From Dugong dugon (Eukaryota; Chordata; Mammalia; Sirenia; Dugongidae), in assembly GCA_030035585.1 (NCBI GenBank), contig CM057471.1, positions 97,527,819 through 97,591,818 of the forward strand: a stretch of DNA of 64,000 nucleotides, read 5' to 3'. The position numbers and the translations under genes were made by a program. Of this stretch, positions 46,020 through 57,430 are shown piece by piece. Numbering within the stretch: position 1 is the first letter of the stretch; the number at the start of each line of letters is the position of its first letter. The notes under the pieces are model-generated. The model worked only from the letters and a program-made list of their open reading frames with translations, ran no database searches and was not told where the DNA came from.

Positions 46020-46502
46020 TGTCTTAGGCTGGGTTCTCTAGAGAAGCAAAACCAGTTAAGTGTATAAATAAATATATATAGAGAGATTATATCAAGGAAA
46101 CAGCTCACGTGATTGTAAAGGCTAGAACGTCCCAAGTCCGTGGATCAGGGTAGAGGCCTCTCCCAAGTCACACAACTGCAGAAGCTGGCAAGCCCAAGAT
46201 CGGAAGGTCAGAGAGCAGCGCTCCCACTCACAGGCCGTGCAGATCGACGAATCCCATGTTCGGCAGATAAACTGACAGCTCAAGTCCCAAGAACAGGAGA
46301 TGAGATGACAGGAAGCAGCCGCAGGATCCAGAAAGAGCAAAAAGCCAGAATGTCTGCTTATATACAGATGCGGGCCACACCCCCAAAGAGTCTCCCTTTC
46401 ATCTGATTGGCTACTCACAGTTTATTCAGTCATGGGAGTGATTACATTAAAACACGGAGAATCATGGCCCAGCCAAGTTGACACTCAATCTTAACCATCA
46501 CA
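46020..46502 (-). mobile_element. Solo LTR, family L1s, nested in the L1
   Basis: Begins 'tgtcttaggctgggttctct', ends 'cttaaccatcaca'. The exact 5-bp duplication tcttc is at 46015-46019 and 46503-46507. Reverse of 42332-42880 and sister of 63223-63821. Confidence 0.88.
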
Positions 46503-46729
46503 TCTTCCTAGATTTGTATCAGTCTATTATTACTTGGTATCGCTTGACTTCCTCTCCATTAGAAGGTTCTATACCTACACCGTTTATTCCCTCTTTTATT
46601 GTTCTGATGCTGTTGTCATTTACAGATTAAGCTCTCTGGTTCCCTTTTGTAATTCTTTTGGTTTTGCATAATCCTTAAGAGTTCATTTCCTAGGTTGGTA
46701 TCTGGCTAGTACAATCCTGTGTCCTATAC

Positions 46730-47783
46730 TCAGCCTGTGGTCTGATATTGTTTGTTCTCAGATCGAAGGACTTTCTTTAATAAGTCTTGAAAGTTAGGTT
46801 TGATTTTTACATAGTCCCTTAATTTCTGTTTATCTGGAAATGTCCTAATTTCACCATCATATTTGAATGAGAGTTTTGCAGGATATATTATTCTTGGCTG
46901 GCAATTTTTTTCTTTCAAGGTTTTATATATGTCATCCCATTGCCTTCTTGCCTGCATGGTTTCTGCCGAATAATCCAAGCTTAGTCTTATTATTTCTCCT
47001 CTGTATGTGACTTTCTGTTTTTCTCGAGCTGCTCTCAGAATTCTTTGTTTGTCTTTGGTTTTAGCGAGTGTGATTGTGATATGCCTTGGTGATTTTCTTT
47101 TGGGGTCTATCCTATATGGGGTTCATTGAGCTTCTTGGATGGTCAGCTTTTCATCTTTCATGATATTGGGAAAGTTTTCTGTCAGCAATTCTTCAATGAT
47201 CCTCTCTGTGTTTTCTGTTTTCTCCCCGTTCTGGAACTTCGATCACTCGCAGATTTTTGCTTTTGAGTGTATCCCACATAATTCTCAGGGTTTCTTCATT
47301 TTTCTTCATTCTTTTTTCTGATTTTTCCTCAGACCGAGTTGTATCCAAGTGTTTGTCTTCAATTCCACTGATCCTGTCTTCCACCATTTCAGATCTGCTC
47401 TTCAGCCCTTCTATGATACAGTCCATTTCTGAAATCTTGTTGTTTATCTTTTGGATTTCTAATTGTTGTTTTTGCATGATTTCTAGTTGTGAATTTATTT
47501 TAGCATTTTGTTCCTGTATTATTTTCTTGAATTCTTCCATTTTTTTGTCTGTATTTTCCATGAATTTGTCTATTTTTTCCTCATTTTATTGTCTTTTTTT
47601 TTTTTTTTTTTGCTTCAACTCTTGGATAATTTTGAATATTAGAGATTTGAATTCCCTATCAGTTAGGTCTAGTGCCTTTTCTTCTACTGGAAGGTCATCT
47701 GGTATTTTATTTTGGATGCCTAGTGGAAACATCCTGTCTTGTTTTTGTAAATGTTTTGATATTGTTTGCTGTCTTCGGGGCAT
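46730..47783 (-). pseudogene. L1 ORF1 (ORF1p), broken
   Basis: ORF1p is the L1 RNA-binding trimeric chaperone. The N-terminus reads MPRRQQTISKHLQKQDRMFP. A coiled coil follows (about 47561-47300: KINSQLEIMQKQQLEIQKIN), then the RRM with LRVIEVPERGE, and the C-terminal domain (YSAETMQARRQWDDI, RIIYPAKLSFKYDGE). Disruptions: an in-frame TAA near 47578 beside a poly-lysine run, a frameshift near 47210, and a TGA near 47126. Domain order and length fit L1 ORF1p. Confidence 0.85.
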
Positions 47784-48149
47784 TCAGTGGTTATTTTCCT
47801 AGTTTACTGATTGTAGATTTGTTTGTTTTGCCCTGATTTTTTGTTTTATTTAGTTATGTCTGAGCAGACGGGCTGTGCATTCTTTGTTATTTGCTTATCT
47901 GTGAGCACAATAGTTTTCACCTCGTTCTCCAATGGGCAGGGTCAGTCACTCAGGTATGGTACAGCAGGGCATTTCCAGCTGAAGGGGAGTTGCTGGGATA
48001 GGTTTTTTTGTGGCATGTACCAGGGCTGACAGTGCAGACTGGGAATCAGTGCAGGGAAGGTTCCAGTAGGCCATGCCTGTGTTGCTTGGGAGTGTGATGT
48101 TCAGCACATGGTGCAGGTAGGCAGGGAGGAGGGGGTAGATTGTGATATG

Positions 48150-48440
48150 TGGAGCTAAGATTGGTATGGGAAAGAGGAGAGAGAGGAGAGAGGAATAGGA
48201 GCCAAAGACATACACACAAACATAAAAGAGTGCTAAGGGAGCTTGCTATTGGAGTGGAGAGATGAGAGACTGAGAAATGGGGGAAAAAAAAATAAAAAAA
48301 AAGAAAAAGGGTAAAAGAAAAAAGTGAATAAATCGAGAAACTGGAAATGAAGAAAGACAAAAAGGGAATACGAGAGAGAAGAAAACTAAGCAAAGAAATT
48401 AAAAAAAAAAAAAAAAACAAGAAAAAAGAAATTCTCCCAG
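48150..48440. repeat. Long purine-rich tract (plus strand) in the L1 5' UTR
   Basis: A/G-dominated sequence such as 'aaagaggagagagaggagag' and repeated A-runs with G. Gives long spurious frames on the opposite strand. Confidence 0.8.
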
Positions 48441-49275
48441 GGATGTCCCTGTGCTTCTGCACAGAGTAAGGGACTAGCTTCCAAGCCACGTGGTACTGCC
48501 CAGCTAGAACGGGCTCCCAAGCCGAGAAAAGAAAAAGAAAACAAACAAACAAATCAAAACAGAACAAATCAGAGCAAACAAACAAAAAAAGCCCCAGGGG
48601 TCCCAGCAGTGTGGCAGCACAGACCAGGAAGCAGTTTCACAGTACAGCAGTGTTTTGCAGCCTTTCAGGAAGAAGCAAAGATGGGTGCACGGAGCCAGTT
48701 ATTTGAGAGAAAGGAGGGGGAGGTGGTGAGACGTAAGGAAGAAATCTAAAGAAGTGGAAAAAAGCAACACCAGCAGCCAACAAATGGCACTCAGGGAGCT
48801 GGCCAGTGCAGGCGGGTGAAATCCAAGTGGCACTGGGGGGAAGCTCATGCTTCCTGGCCAGTAGACTGTGGCTACAGGAAGCAGAGGAGGCTAAACGGGG
48901 GTGAAGAAGGGTGGGGGGTGGGAAAACCTATATTGTGGGTTACCAGTTGTTCTGTCTCCTGCTGGAAGCTCTGTGAAGCTGCTTTCTCATACCTCCTGTT
49001 CGCTGATCTCCAATAGGATCCAAGATGGTGAATCCGTGTTGCAGTAGCTAATAGGGGACCTCTGTGTGTATCTCTCCTCATGCTTTGTTCTCGGTCAGTT
49101 TCTTATTCCATTTGGTGCTTGGCTGAGTTCTTTATCTCTTCATTTGATGGTTAGGGTTTCATGATTGACGTGTGACTCTGTTTGACTTAGTTTTTCTGAT
49201 CTTTGCTGCAGAGGGACGGCATGGTGTTTCTGACTATAGCGCCATGTTGCCCAGAAGTCAAGGGACTCTTCTTTT

Positions 49276-49525
49276 GATAGCTTTGAATTCTTCTCAACAT
49301 TTGCGTGGTAGGTGCTGGGTAAATACTTAAGCCTGGACTGTAAGCTACTGTGGCTAGCTCAGTGTCCAGCACATTTTAGGCCTTCTCCAAATAGTAGTTA
49401 AATACTTGAAATAAATGGAATCAAATAGGAAGTCCTTCTCATAAACATCTCACTATGTTTGCTTTCCAGTGTCACCATTTTTCTTTGGAGAACTATTCCT
49501 TACTCACTTTTCAATCCTAAATATC
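49276..49525. other. Intergenic sequence, nothing recognised
   Basis: Pre-insertion sequence right of the L1. Confidence 0.4.
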
Positions 49526-50115
49526 TGTAGTGGGCTTAATGGTGGCCCCACAAAGTTATATCCATGTCTAATCCCTAGAATCTTAGTGTTGGCTGTAACA
49601 GAAATACCATAAGTGGGTGGTTTTAAAGAACAGAAATTTATTTTCTCACAGTTTAGGAGGCTAGAAGTCAAAATTCAGGGTGCTGGCTCCAGGGGAAGGC
49701 TTTCTGTCTGCTCTAGGAGAAGATCCTTGTCTCAGTTTCTGTACCTCCAGCATTCTTCGGTTCCTTGGGGATCTTCACATGATATCTATCTTCCCCCCAG
49801 AAATGATTAGGTTTAGGACACATCCTGCACTGACATGGCCGCATTACTATAATGAAGAAAACCGTCTTCCCAAATGGGATTACATCCACAGGTATGGGGA
49901 ATAGGATTCCAACACATATTTTGGGGGGACACAGTTCAATTCTCAATAATGGAAAAAGATAAAATTAAGTTAAGGATCTTGAGAGGAGGAGTTTATCTTG
50001 GATAATCTGGTTGAACCCCAAATGCAGTCACAGAACTGTGAGAGAATGAATTTCTGTTGCTTTAAACCACCTAGCTTGTGGTAATTTGTTTCTGCAGCCA
50101 CCAGAAACTAATACA
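49526..50115 (+). mobile_element. MLT1-like LTR, split by another LTR
   Basis: 'gtgggcttaatggtggcccc' at left; right part 'acagaactgtgagagaatga', 'tttctgcagccaccagaaac' 'taatacag'. Confidence 0.75.
49590..49950 (-). mobile_element. MaLR-like LTR nested in MLT1
   Basis: 'ggctgtaacagaaataccat', 'gaaatttattttctcacagt', 'tcccaaatgggattacatcc', ending 'gacacagttcaattctcaa'. Confidence 0.72.
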
Positions 50116-50508
50116 GTATCCAATTCCAGAGGCTATAATGATTGTTCAGAGGTGAACACATGACCCAGTTAATCCAATGGGCTTCCCAAAAAGGAGATCG
50201 GATACCTACAAAAACAGGAGAACTAGTAAGGAAAAGAAGCTCTTTTTTTCACTAAGACTGGGAGTTGCTTAGGGCCATCATTTGGAGACATCAGCCTAAG
50301 ATGCAGAGAAAGGGTCAGAGACAAACACCAAATCATGATGTCATTTGACCTAGATCCAGCCATATCTGACACTAGCCTTATCTCTGTACTTTTCAGTTAA
50401 TTAATTAATTAATTTCCCATTTTACTTAAGCCAATTTGAGCTGAGTTTCTGTCACAAGCAGCCAAAATAATCTAACAAATAGAGTGCTTTTGTTATCTGT
50501 ATAGGTTT
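50116..50508. other. Old LTR-like sequence with a (TTAA)n tract
   Basis: 50397-50416 is ttaattaattaattaat. 50440-50480 resembles the end of an old LTR. Otherwise unassigned. Confidence 0.4.
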
Positions 50509-50712
50509 CTAGTCCTTGGGTGGCACAAATGGTTAAGCACTTGACTTAGGTTGGTGGTTGAACCCACCCAGAGGCACCTCAGAAGACAGGCCTGGTGATC
50601 TCCTTCTGAAAGGTCACACCCTTGAAAACCCTATGGAGCAGCTCTATACTCTGTACACACGGGGTTGCCATGAGTCAGAATCAACTCAGTGGCAACTGAC
50701 AATAACAACATA
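50509..50712 (+). mobile_element. AfroSINE type B
   Basis: 'tagtccttgggtggcacaaa', 'gaggcacctcagaagacagg', 'gttgccatgagtcagaatca', tail 'gacaataacaaca'. Confidence 0.88.
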
Positions 50713-50734
50713 GGATTCAACAACATAGCTAGAT

Positions 50735-50880
50735 AAAACAAAGGATGCCCAGTTAAATATGAACTTCAGATAAACAACAAATAATATTTTAGTATAAGGG
50801 TGTCCCAAATATTGCATGGGACATACTAATACTAAAAAAATTATTTGTCTGAAGTTCAAATTTAATTGAGCATCCTGTGA
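50735..50880. mobile_element. Palindromic MITE
   Basis: The left arm 'ggatgcccagttaaatatga' and 'acttcagataaacaacaaat' mirrors the right arm 'atttgtctgaagttcaaatt' and 'taattgagcatcct'. The centre 'gtcccaaatattgcatgggac' is itself palindromic. Confidence 0.75.
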
Positions 50881-50889
50881 GGGACCCCA

Positions 50890-51315
50890 GCCACACGGAG
50901 AGGCCACATGTAGGTATGCAACTGGTAGCATCAGCTGCCAGACATGAGTGAAGAAACCTCCAGTTGATTCCCCCTTGAACTCTGAAGTCACCCACCAGCA
51001 GACTTACTGCAGCTGTGAGAAAGACCCTGAGCAATGAATACCCAGCTGAGCCTAGTGAACACGCAGAATCATAAGAGACAATAATGAGAGGATTGGTGTC
51101 TTAAACCGGAGGCTTGGCGGTGCAGTGGTTAAACGTTTGGCTGCTAATTAAAAGGTCAACAGTTCGAGTCCACCAGCCACTCCTTAGAAACCCTCTAGGA
51201 CAGTTCTGGTCTGTCCTATAGAGTCACTATTAACTTGACGGCAATGAGTTTTGGGTTTGTCTTAAGCCACTAAATTTTGGGGTGGTTTGCTATCCAGCAA
51301 GAGATAACCAGAACA
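50890..51315 (+). mobile_element. MaLR-type LTR 3' part with a nested AfroSINE type A
   Basis: LTR 'cctgagcaatgaatacccag' and 'aagccactaaattttggggt'. The SINE is 51102-51257 ('ggcttggcggtgcagtggtt' to 'ggcaatgagttttgggttt'). Flanking gtcttaaacc (51090-51099) and gtcttaagcc (51258-51267) form its duplication. Confidence 0.78.
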
Positions 51316-51698
51316 GCTAGCATGGCACTAATACTTTAGAAGTGATTGCTTTTCCAGCACCTTCCTGAGGCCAGCAAGTGTAAATCAATTAGGAGAGAGA
51401 TCAAGGACACAGTGAATCAGGCCCCAAGGGGAGGGATTGGATGGCCAGGGAGTGGGGGTTGAGTGGAAAGAGATGCCACTACTCTTCCTTGCCAAGAGAA
51501 CCTTCTGCCATCTTCAACCTTAAGCACTTCATTATCACATAGTACTTCTAGAAGAAACCGTGTGATGTGAATGGAAATATGGGGAAGCAGGGATCCAAGG
51601 GAAAGGGAAAAAAAACCATGTTATGCCACTTTGAATTCTAAATTAGTATGCCAAGGAATCAAAACTGAAAATAGGGAAAGGCTAGAATCCCAGTTATA
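51316..51698. other. Intergenic sequence, nothing recognised
   Basis: No supported element. Confidence 0.4.
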
Positions 51699-51700
51699 TA

Positions 51701-52428
51701 CAACCGACCCTCCCTATCGGCAGGTTCCGCATGTGCAGATCCAACCGAGGATTGAAAATATTCGAGAAAAAACGAAGTGAAGTTCCAAAAAGCAAAACTT
51801 TGATTTTGCTGCTCTAAGCACTATGCTGAATCCACACGAATGAAATGATGTGTAAGCATACCCTACTTGTAGCCTTTCATCATTTTGCAGATCCTCAGTC
51901 TCTCTCTCTCTAGCACTCCTTGTTTGAGCATTGTTCGCCTCGCGTCGCTACTTCTGTGAAAAAATGGCTCCCAAAAAGCAATTATGTGATCAAAGCAACC
52001 CCTCAAAGGCTAAATGTGAGAGATTGAGGAGAGCAAGATGAAGGAGTTCAAGGCTAGTGAAGGATGGCTGGCTAGCTCTGTAAGGCGCTACAGCCTGAAA
52101 AACTTCAAGATCGCGAGCAAATCGGCATCGGCTGGTGCTGGGCAGCATCAGCATTCCCAGAAGAGCTCAAGAAACTCGTAGAAGAGAAAGGATACCTTCC
52201 AGAGCAAGTCTTCAATTGTTATGAAACACCTGTTTACATTGCATTAGATGTTATAAGTAATCTAGAGCTGATTTAAAGTATACAGGAGGATTTGCATATG
52301 TTCTATGCAAATACTACACCATTTTATATAAGGGACTTGAGCATCCTCAGATTTTGTATCGGCGGGGCGGGGGTGGGGGTGGGGGGAGGTCCTGGAACTA
52401 ATCCCCTGAGGATACCGAGGGACGACTG
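51701..52428 (+). mobile_element. Tigger (pogo-type) DNA transposon with internal deletion
   Basis: Terminal inverted repeats ('caaccgaccctccctatcgg' left; 'gataccgagggacgactg' right) and a TA dinucleotide at each end (51699-51700, 52429-52430). Inside, a decayed transposase start (MAPKKQL at 51964) and a CENP-B-like DNA-binding stretch ('FKASEGWLAS', 'YSLKNFKIASKSASAGA', then a shifted frame for 'GYLPEQVFN'). The catalytic DDE region is missing, so it is non-autonomous and dead. Confidence 0.88.
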
Positions 52429-53040
52429 TACACTCCTGCCCTCATTTTCCATCCCAGGCAAAACTGTAATGCAGGCAACTTTTGTCTCTATTTTTGGGCT
52501 TCTCGCCTTCCAGTTTTCTCATGATCCCTGCCCCCCAGGCTTCCTAGAGTCACAGTTTCCGCTTTTGGAAGCCCAGATACCACCAGTTTGTTGGCTGATG
52601 ATCACCTAACACTGATACTGGAATCTTGGCGATGCAAAACCTTAACTCAGCATGTCCTCCACCCTTTTGCCACTCAGACCACTTTTACAGCATTGCAGGA
52701 TGAGAGACAGTGACGTGGATGTACAAAGACAAAGCTGTTGCTTTCTTTTGTCTAATGGGTCTCATCTTCCTCCTGAATCCCCCATTGGGAAATGGTAGGG
52801 AGTAGGGGAGAGGACTTTAAACCAGCCAGTTAATATTTATTTCGGTCTCTTTTAGATAAATGCTCAGTCTTTCTGGTTTTCTCTGCTCTTTATGAGTACA
52901 TGATGGGGACTTATGTGATGCTGTGTTAGAGGGGAGAAGTAAACTTTGGCTTTACCAGGCTACTTAAAAGATCCAGTCCTTCCTAATATGCTGTTGCCCT
53001 CTTCCAGTGAAAATGTGTCTTTGATTTCAAACTTGAAGAG
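52429..53040. other. Intergenic sequence, nothing recognised
   Basis: No exon or repeat supported. Confidence 0.4.
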
Positions 53041-53142
53041 AGTTTTACCCTGTAGGTTTCCAAGGAGCGGCTGGTGGATTCAAACTGCTGACCTTTTAGT
53101 TAGCAGCTGTAGTTCTTAACCACTGTGCCACTAGGACTCCTT
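53041..53142 (-). mobile_element. AfroSINE type A, partial
   Basis: 'aggtttccaaggagcggctg', 'caaactgctgaccttttagt', 'ctgtgccactaggactcc'. Confidence 0.83.
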
Positions 53143-55634
53143 CTTCACATTGCCTGGTGGGAAATGGGTTTCAGAGAACTAGCACAAATGCTGGTTCTCT
53201 GGCTACTGCTGTTCTTGTGAGTAATAAATTGTCCTTTATCTCCGACCCAGGAGTCTCATGATTCCTACCAGCATCTGTGACACTGTCACGTGTTGATTTG
53301 TTACTTGTACGTAGAGCAAAACCCCAGAGCCTTCACAGTTTTTTAGCATTTCCTTCAGTTGTGAATACAGGCAATAGACCTCATAGTATTAGTAGTACCC
53401 ATGACTTTGGAACCAATAGAAAAACACAGATATTTTCATAACACATTATATATGTGGCAAATGTCTCAAAATAACATTTATACACATCAACATTTTGAAA
53501 TCAAGATAGTTGAACTTATTAGTTAATGCATTAATAAAGAAGTACATATGCTACAGTATCATAAATTTGTTTTTAAATATAATTGACCACTATTTTCATA
53601 TGACTGGTTTCTTTTGTAATTCTACATATTTTATTTTTATGCATTTAAACATTTTATTCTGAGAAGGGATCCATAGGTTCCACTAGACTGCACAAAAAAA
53701 GTTAAAAAAAAAAAAATCCCTGATTGAGGCACTCTGTGTTCATTGCTAAGGATATGAATAACACAGAAGAAACCAGAAAGAAAAAAATTAAAAGAGGTTC
53801 AATTAATGGCCTTTTTTAAAAGCCTCAGTACCAGGGAAAATGGAGGAACGCATGCACTTAGAAATAGATTTGGAAAAGATGCCTTGAAAGAAGTCTAAAG
53901 CCCCTTGCACCTGGATCTAGAAAGGTTTCCCTGAATTGGGGCAGGGGGCTGGATGCAGGGTGAGGTTAGTGACATCTGGATAGGGTACAGAATCTGGAGG
54001 ACAGAGGCCTCCAGCCTCTTCTTGACCTCCAGGAGGCCTTTTGGGGGCATTCCAGGGCCTGCAACCGCTTGGCCTCCATCTGAGTGAGTGTTGTACTGTC
54101 TAGGCCACAGAATTGCCGCATCTCAGTTTTCCACCCGGTTGTCTGGTGAAGGTCACTTTCCTTGGCAGCCAGAAGCCCCCATGTGCGGCCCAGCAGTACT
54201 GATGCCCATCTCAGCTGCCAGATTGTGTTCATTCCCAAACAACTGCCCCTCTCCCGGGAGATAAGCCCCCTGAGATGGAGGGTGGGGTCTAAACCCTTAC
54301 AGGGGTAGTGTATTGTGGATGGGAAGCCCCCTGTCTTATATTGGGAGGGACTGGACAGAACCATCTTGAGATTTTCTTCTGAGCTGGGATAAAGAAAAAC
54401 TCACTCCCATCCCACACGGGAGAGGAAAGAAGTCTGAAGGCGTGTGGTAATACGCCCAAGAGATAATAATATTATTCCTGTTCGTAATGCCTGTGAGCCA
54501 AACAGACTCATTAAGAGCTGCACCATTAGCAGGCCCAAAGTGGCTGATCTGAGCTCTGGTGTTGTGTATAGACATGTGCATGAGTGGGTGCGTGGGTGGG
54601 TAGAAGGGTGAGGCAGAGGCATGCATCTCCCCAGCTGTGCTGGCTCAGCCCTTTGATGGTGCTGATTTCAGCAGAGTGCTTCTATTGCTATGGTAATGAG
54701 CCATGGAAGCTTTTCAAGCTGGCCAGAAGAGCAACCTTCATAAAAGAAAGGATAAATCAGGGCTGCAGTTTGAAATTTGGAAAGGAGGCAGAGAAGAGAG
54801 ACATGCGAGTTTGAATTAATGATGGGAAAAATACGACAGTGGAGCCAGGTTGACCTATGGGAGGAGTAGAGGGGCTCACTTTGTGAGGCTTGGGCACAGC
54901 TTATCCTACTATCAAATGCCTCCCTGAAAAAGTCCAACTGGCCCAGATGCCTGATATTTCACCATTAGTGTATTCCCTTCTATGTGTGTGGTCCTCTTCC
55001 CAATATATATGTGCACTTTGAAGCAGACCCTCTGGAGATTGACAAAATTATTGAGGCACCGAGCCTTTTGATAGTTTTTAAAAAATAGATCTTTTTCCCC
55101 CAAGGAGATCGAGCCCTGTTCACTGGTGGAAAGAGGGCCAGAAGGGGACTGAAGGAGGCACAGAAGCAAAGAAGGGAAAGAAGGGCAGCCTGGAGGGAGG
55201 CTGCTGGAGATGCACTTGCCAGTTGACCAAGAGTCCTGGCACCAGCCCTGCCCCTTTTGGTCAGTGCACAGATGAGAAAAGTAAAGAGTATTGAAGCAAA
55301 ACCTTCAGTAATTCAAGTAGATCTCCCTAACCACAGGTCCAGAAATGAGCATTTCCAAGATCCCAGGTTAATATAACTCATTTCTCTGCAGGTTAGAAAC
55401 AACCTGCTTTTCTATTTATGCTTGAAGACACCAACACAGCTAAAATTAGGTTATTTGTCCTGAAGACTCAGATCCACTGAGATGTCAAATTATGAAATCG
55501 GACATTTAGTCCAATCTCCTCATTAAATGAAGGGATTGCGATTCTGAGAGGCCATCACCATGTGAAGGAAGCCAGTGAGTAAAAGAATCCAGGGAGACAG
55601 CAGATTAGGGTATCAGGATGGCTAATGACAGTTA
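53143..55634. other. Intergenic sequence, largely single-copy-like
   Basis: About 2.5 kb with no recognised repeat apart from A-runs near 53700 and a MIR-like trace near 55500-55580 ('cctcattaaatgaagggatt'). Frames at 53966-54626 match nothing I know. A lineage-specific exon cannot be excluded. Confidence 0.45.
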
Positions 55635-55635
55635 C

Positions 55636-55848
55636 ACAGTCCCTGGGTGGCACAAATACTTAATGCATTCAGCTGCTAACTAAAAGGTTGGGGGGTTCAA
55701 ATCCACCCAGAGGCACCTTGGGTGAAAGGCCTGCTGATCTATTTCTGAAAAATCATCACTGAAAGCCCTATGGAGTACAATTCTACCCTGACACACATGG
55801 AATTGCCATGAGTCAGGGTCAACTCAAACGCAACTGGTAATGCCAGTT
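55636..55848 (+). mobile_element. AfroSINE type B
   Basis: 'cacagtccctgggtggcaca', 'ttcaaatccacccagaggca', 'attgccatgagtcagggtca'. Confidence 0.88.
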
Positions 55849-56579
55849 AACACTTGGTACCCTGGATTCCTTTCACTCTGCTTCCTCCATGTGGTGATGG
55901 CTTGAGCTCCACCACTGTCACTCTCATTTATCACCTATGATGAGAAACATCTGGAAGTGTGGGACTAATTAGAAATATATACATGTATTTCTAGAAATAG
56001 TTTAATAGGATTTAGCAGCCTACTACACTGGCTCTTTGCATATCATGAGAGTTTGATTTTAACCAGTTTTATCGCTTTTACAAGTTCCATTATTATTATT
56101 CAGAGATGATTAGTTATCTAACTATTTCTTTTCCAACATATTGATAAACCTTGACATTTATCTGGGTCAGCTATAATGATTGTAATGAGGCCAGAAACTA
56201 AAAGACAGGAAAGAAAAGAGGAAGAAGAAAGGAAAATAGGGTAAAAATCAAGGTTCATACACCCAGAATCCCTTTCTCAGTCATCAAAGGCAAAGGATTG
56301 AAGGAAAAAAAAATTAGAAAAGGACATTTATCAACATCAGCAGCGGAAGCACCTTCTCCTTCTTCCTCTACTCTAAGTCCTCAGCCCAGCACCTTCATAG
56401 TTCACTCTTACATCCTCACTGTAAGGTTTAAATGCGTGATGGCAGTATAACCCATTTCTACTTTCAGGGACATTTGTATTTTATAAGGGATTAAAGTTTT
56501 AAACTGAAGGAATGAAGATCCAGCTTGGAACTTGGGGCATCATGGGGGAAGAAGTGTGGAGGGAAGAACCCAGCCATGT
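55849..56579. other. Intergenic sequence, nothing recognised
   Basis: AT-rich; no supported element. Confidence 0.4.
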
Positions 56580-56722
56580 ACGGAAACCCCACAGATTAGA
56601 TGGTTCTATCTAACCAAACATGGGGATGGTGCAGGACTGGGCACCCTTTCTTTCCATTGTGCATGGGTTCGCCACAAGTTGGGGCTGTCTTAATGGTAAC
56701 TAACTAACAACAACAACAGCAT
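56580..56722 (+). mobile_element. Type C SINE 3' end
   Basis: 'aacatggggatggtgcagga', 'tgcatgggttcgccacaagt', tail 'actaacaacaacaaca'. Confidence 0.8.
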
Positions 56723-56784
56723 CCAGACCGAAGGCCTTCCGTGTAGACCCTTCTGAGTTAGCAAGTCAGCAGATATTAAACACT

Positions 56785-57215
56785 GTCTAAGTTTGCTAGA
56801 ACTGCCGTAACAAAATACCACAAAGTGGGTGGCTGTAAAGAACAATATTGTCTGACAGATTAGGAGGCTAGGAGTCTGAGATCAGGGTGTCAGCCATATT
56901 GATTCCTTCTGAGTTTTTGAGGTAGAAGCTGTTCCATGCCTCCCTCAGAAGCTGGGGCTCCGGGTAACTCCAAGTGTTCCTTGGATGGCAGCTGCAGTGT
57001 CGTGTGGTGTCATTCCTCTGTCTCTCTGTATCTTCTCCTCTTTTATAAGGATGCCAGTCATATACGATTAGAAACCACCAAACTCTAGTATGACCTCATG
57101 TTAACTTGACTGGTAACATCTTCAAAGACCTATTTCCAAACAAGGTCACACTCATAAGTACCAGGGGTTAGGATTTCAACTTATCTTCTGGGGAGACATG
57201 ATTCAGTCCATAACA
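56785..57215 (-). mobile_element. MLT1-like LTR
   Basis: Reversed MLT1: 'aactgccgtaacaaaatacc', 'tataaggatgccagtcatat', 'aaagacctatttccaaacaa', ending 'gattcagtccataaca'. Confidence 0.82.
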
Positions 57216-57398
57216 ATCTCTGAGTTCAGTGTGTGTTCCCCAAGCATATGCTCTTGAAACCGTCCAGTTCACTTCTTTTGGATATTACAATAGCAACTGT
57301 ACCTTTTGTAGATTCAAAGCTAAGATTACATTTGCAGTAATCAAATTTAAGAACAACACATCTCCAATGGGAAACTTGAAACAATGTGCTGGACATCA

Positions 57399-57414
57399 GC
57401 AAATTCTACTTATT
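57399..57414. repeat. 3' target-site duplication of the FANCB retrocopy
   Basis: gcaaattctacttatt, followed on the plus strand by the T-run that is the retrocopy's poly(A) tail (about 57419-57430). It pairs with 60291-60306. Confidence 0.88.
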
Positions 57415-57430
57415 ATTATTTTTTTTTTTT

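Larger units (their letters stand above)
44212..49259 (-). mobile_element. End-complete L1 lacking the ORF2 enzyme region (HAL1-like)
   Basis: Flanked by aagggattcttctttt (44196-44211) and aagggactcttctttt (49260-49275). In minus-strand order: 5' terminus with a YY1-like CAACATGGCGCT (49249-49238); 5' UTR about 1.45 kb; ORF1 47783-46730; an inter-ORF segment and a probable ORF2 ATG at 45839; then, at about 45800-45820, a jump straight to the ORF2 C-terminal end (e.g. MEYYTKIKNNDESV, 45637 leftward) and the 3' UTR. The roughly 3.5 kb that should encode endonuclease and reverse transcriptase is absent. A solo LTR is nested at 46020-46502. The 3' end has the same two-tail structure as 4814-5771. 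Confidence 0.85.

Noticed and set aside
47257-47802. Open frame of 181 codons on the plus strand
   Set aside because: It is the antisense of L1 ORF1; the Ser/Phe/Ile-rich product is an artefact.
48046-48585. Open frame of 179 codons on the minus strand
   Set aside because: Reads through the purine-rich L1 5' UTR; low-complexity Phe/Leu/Ser product.
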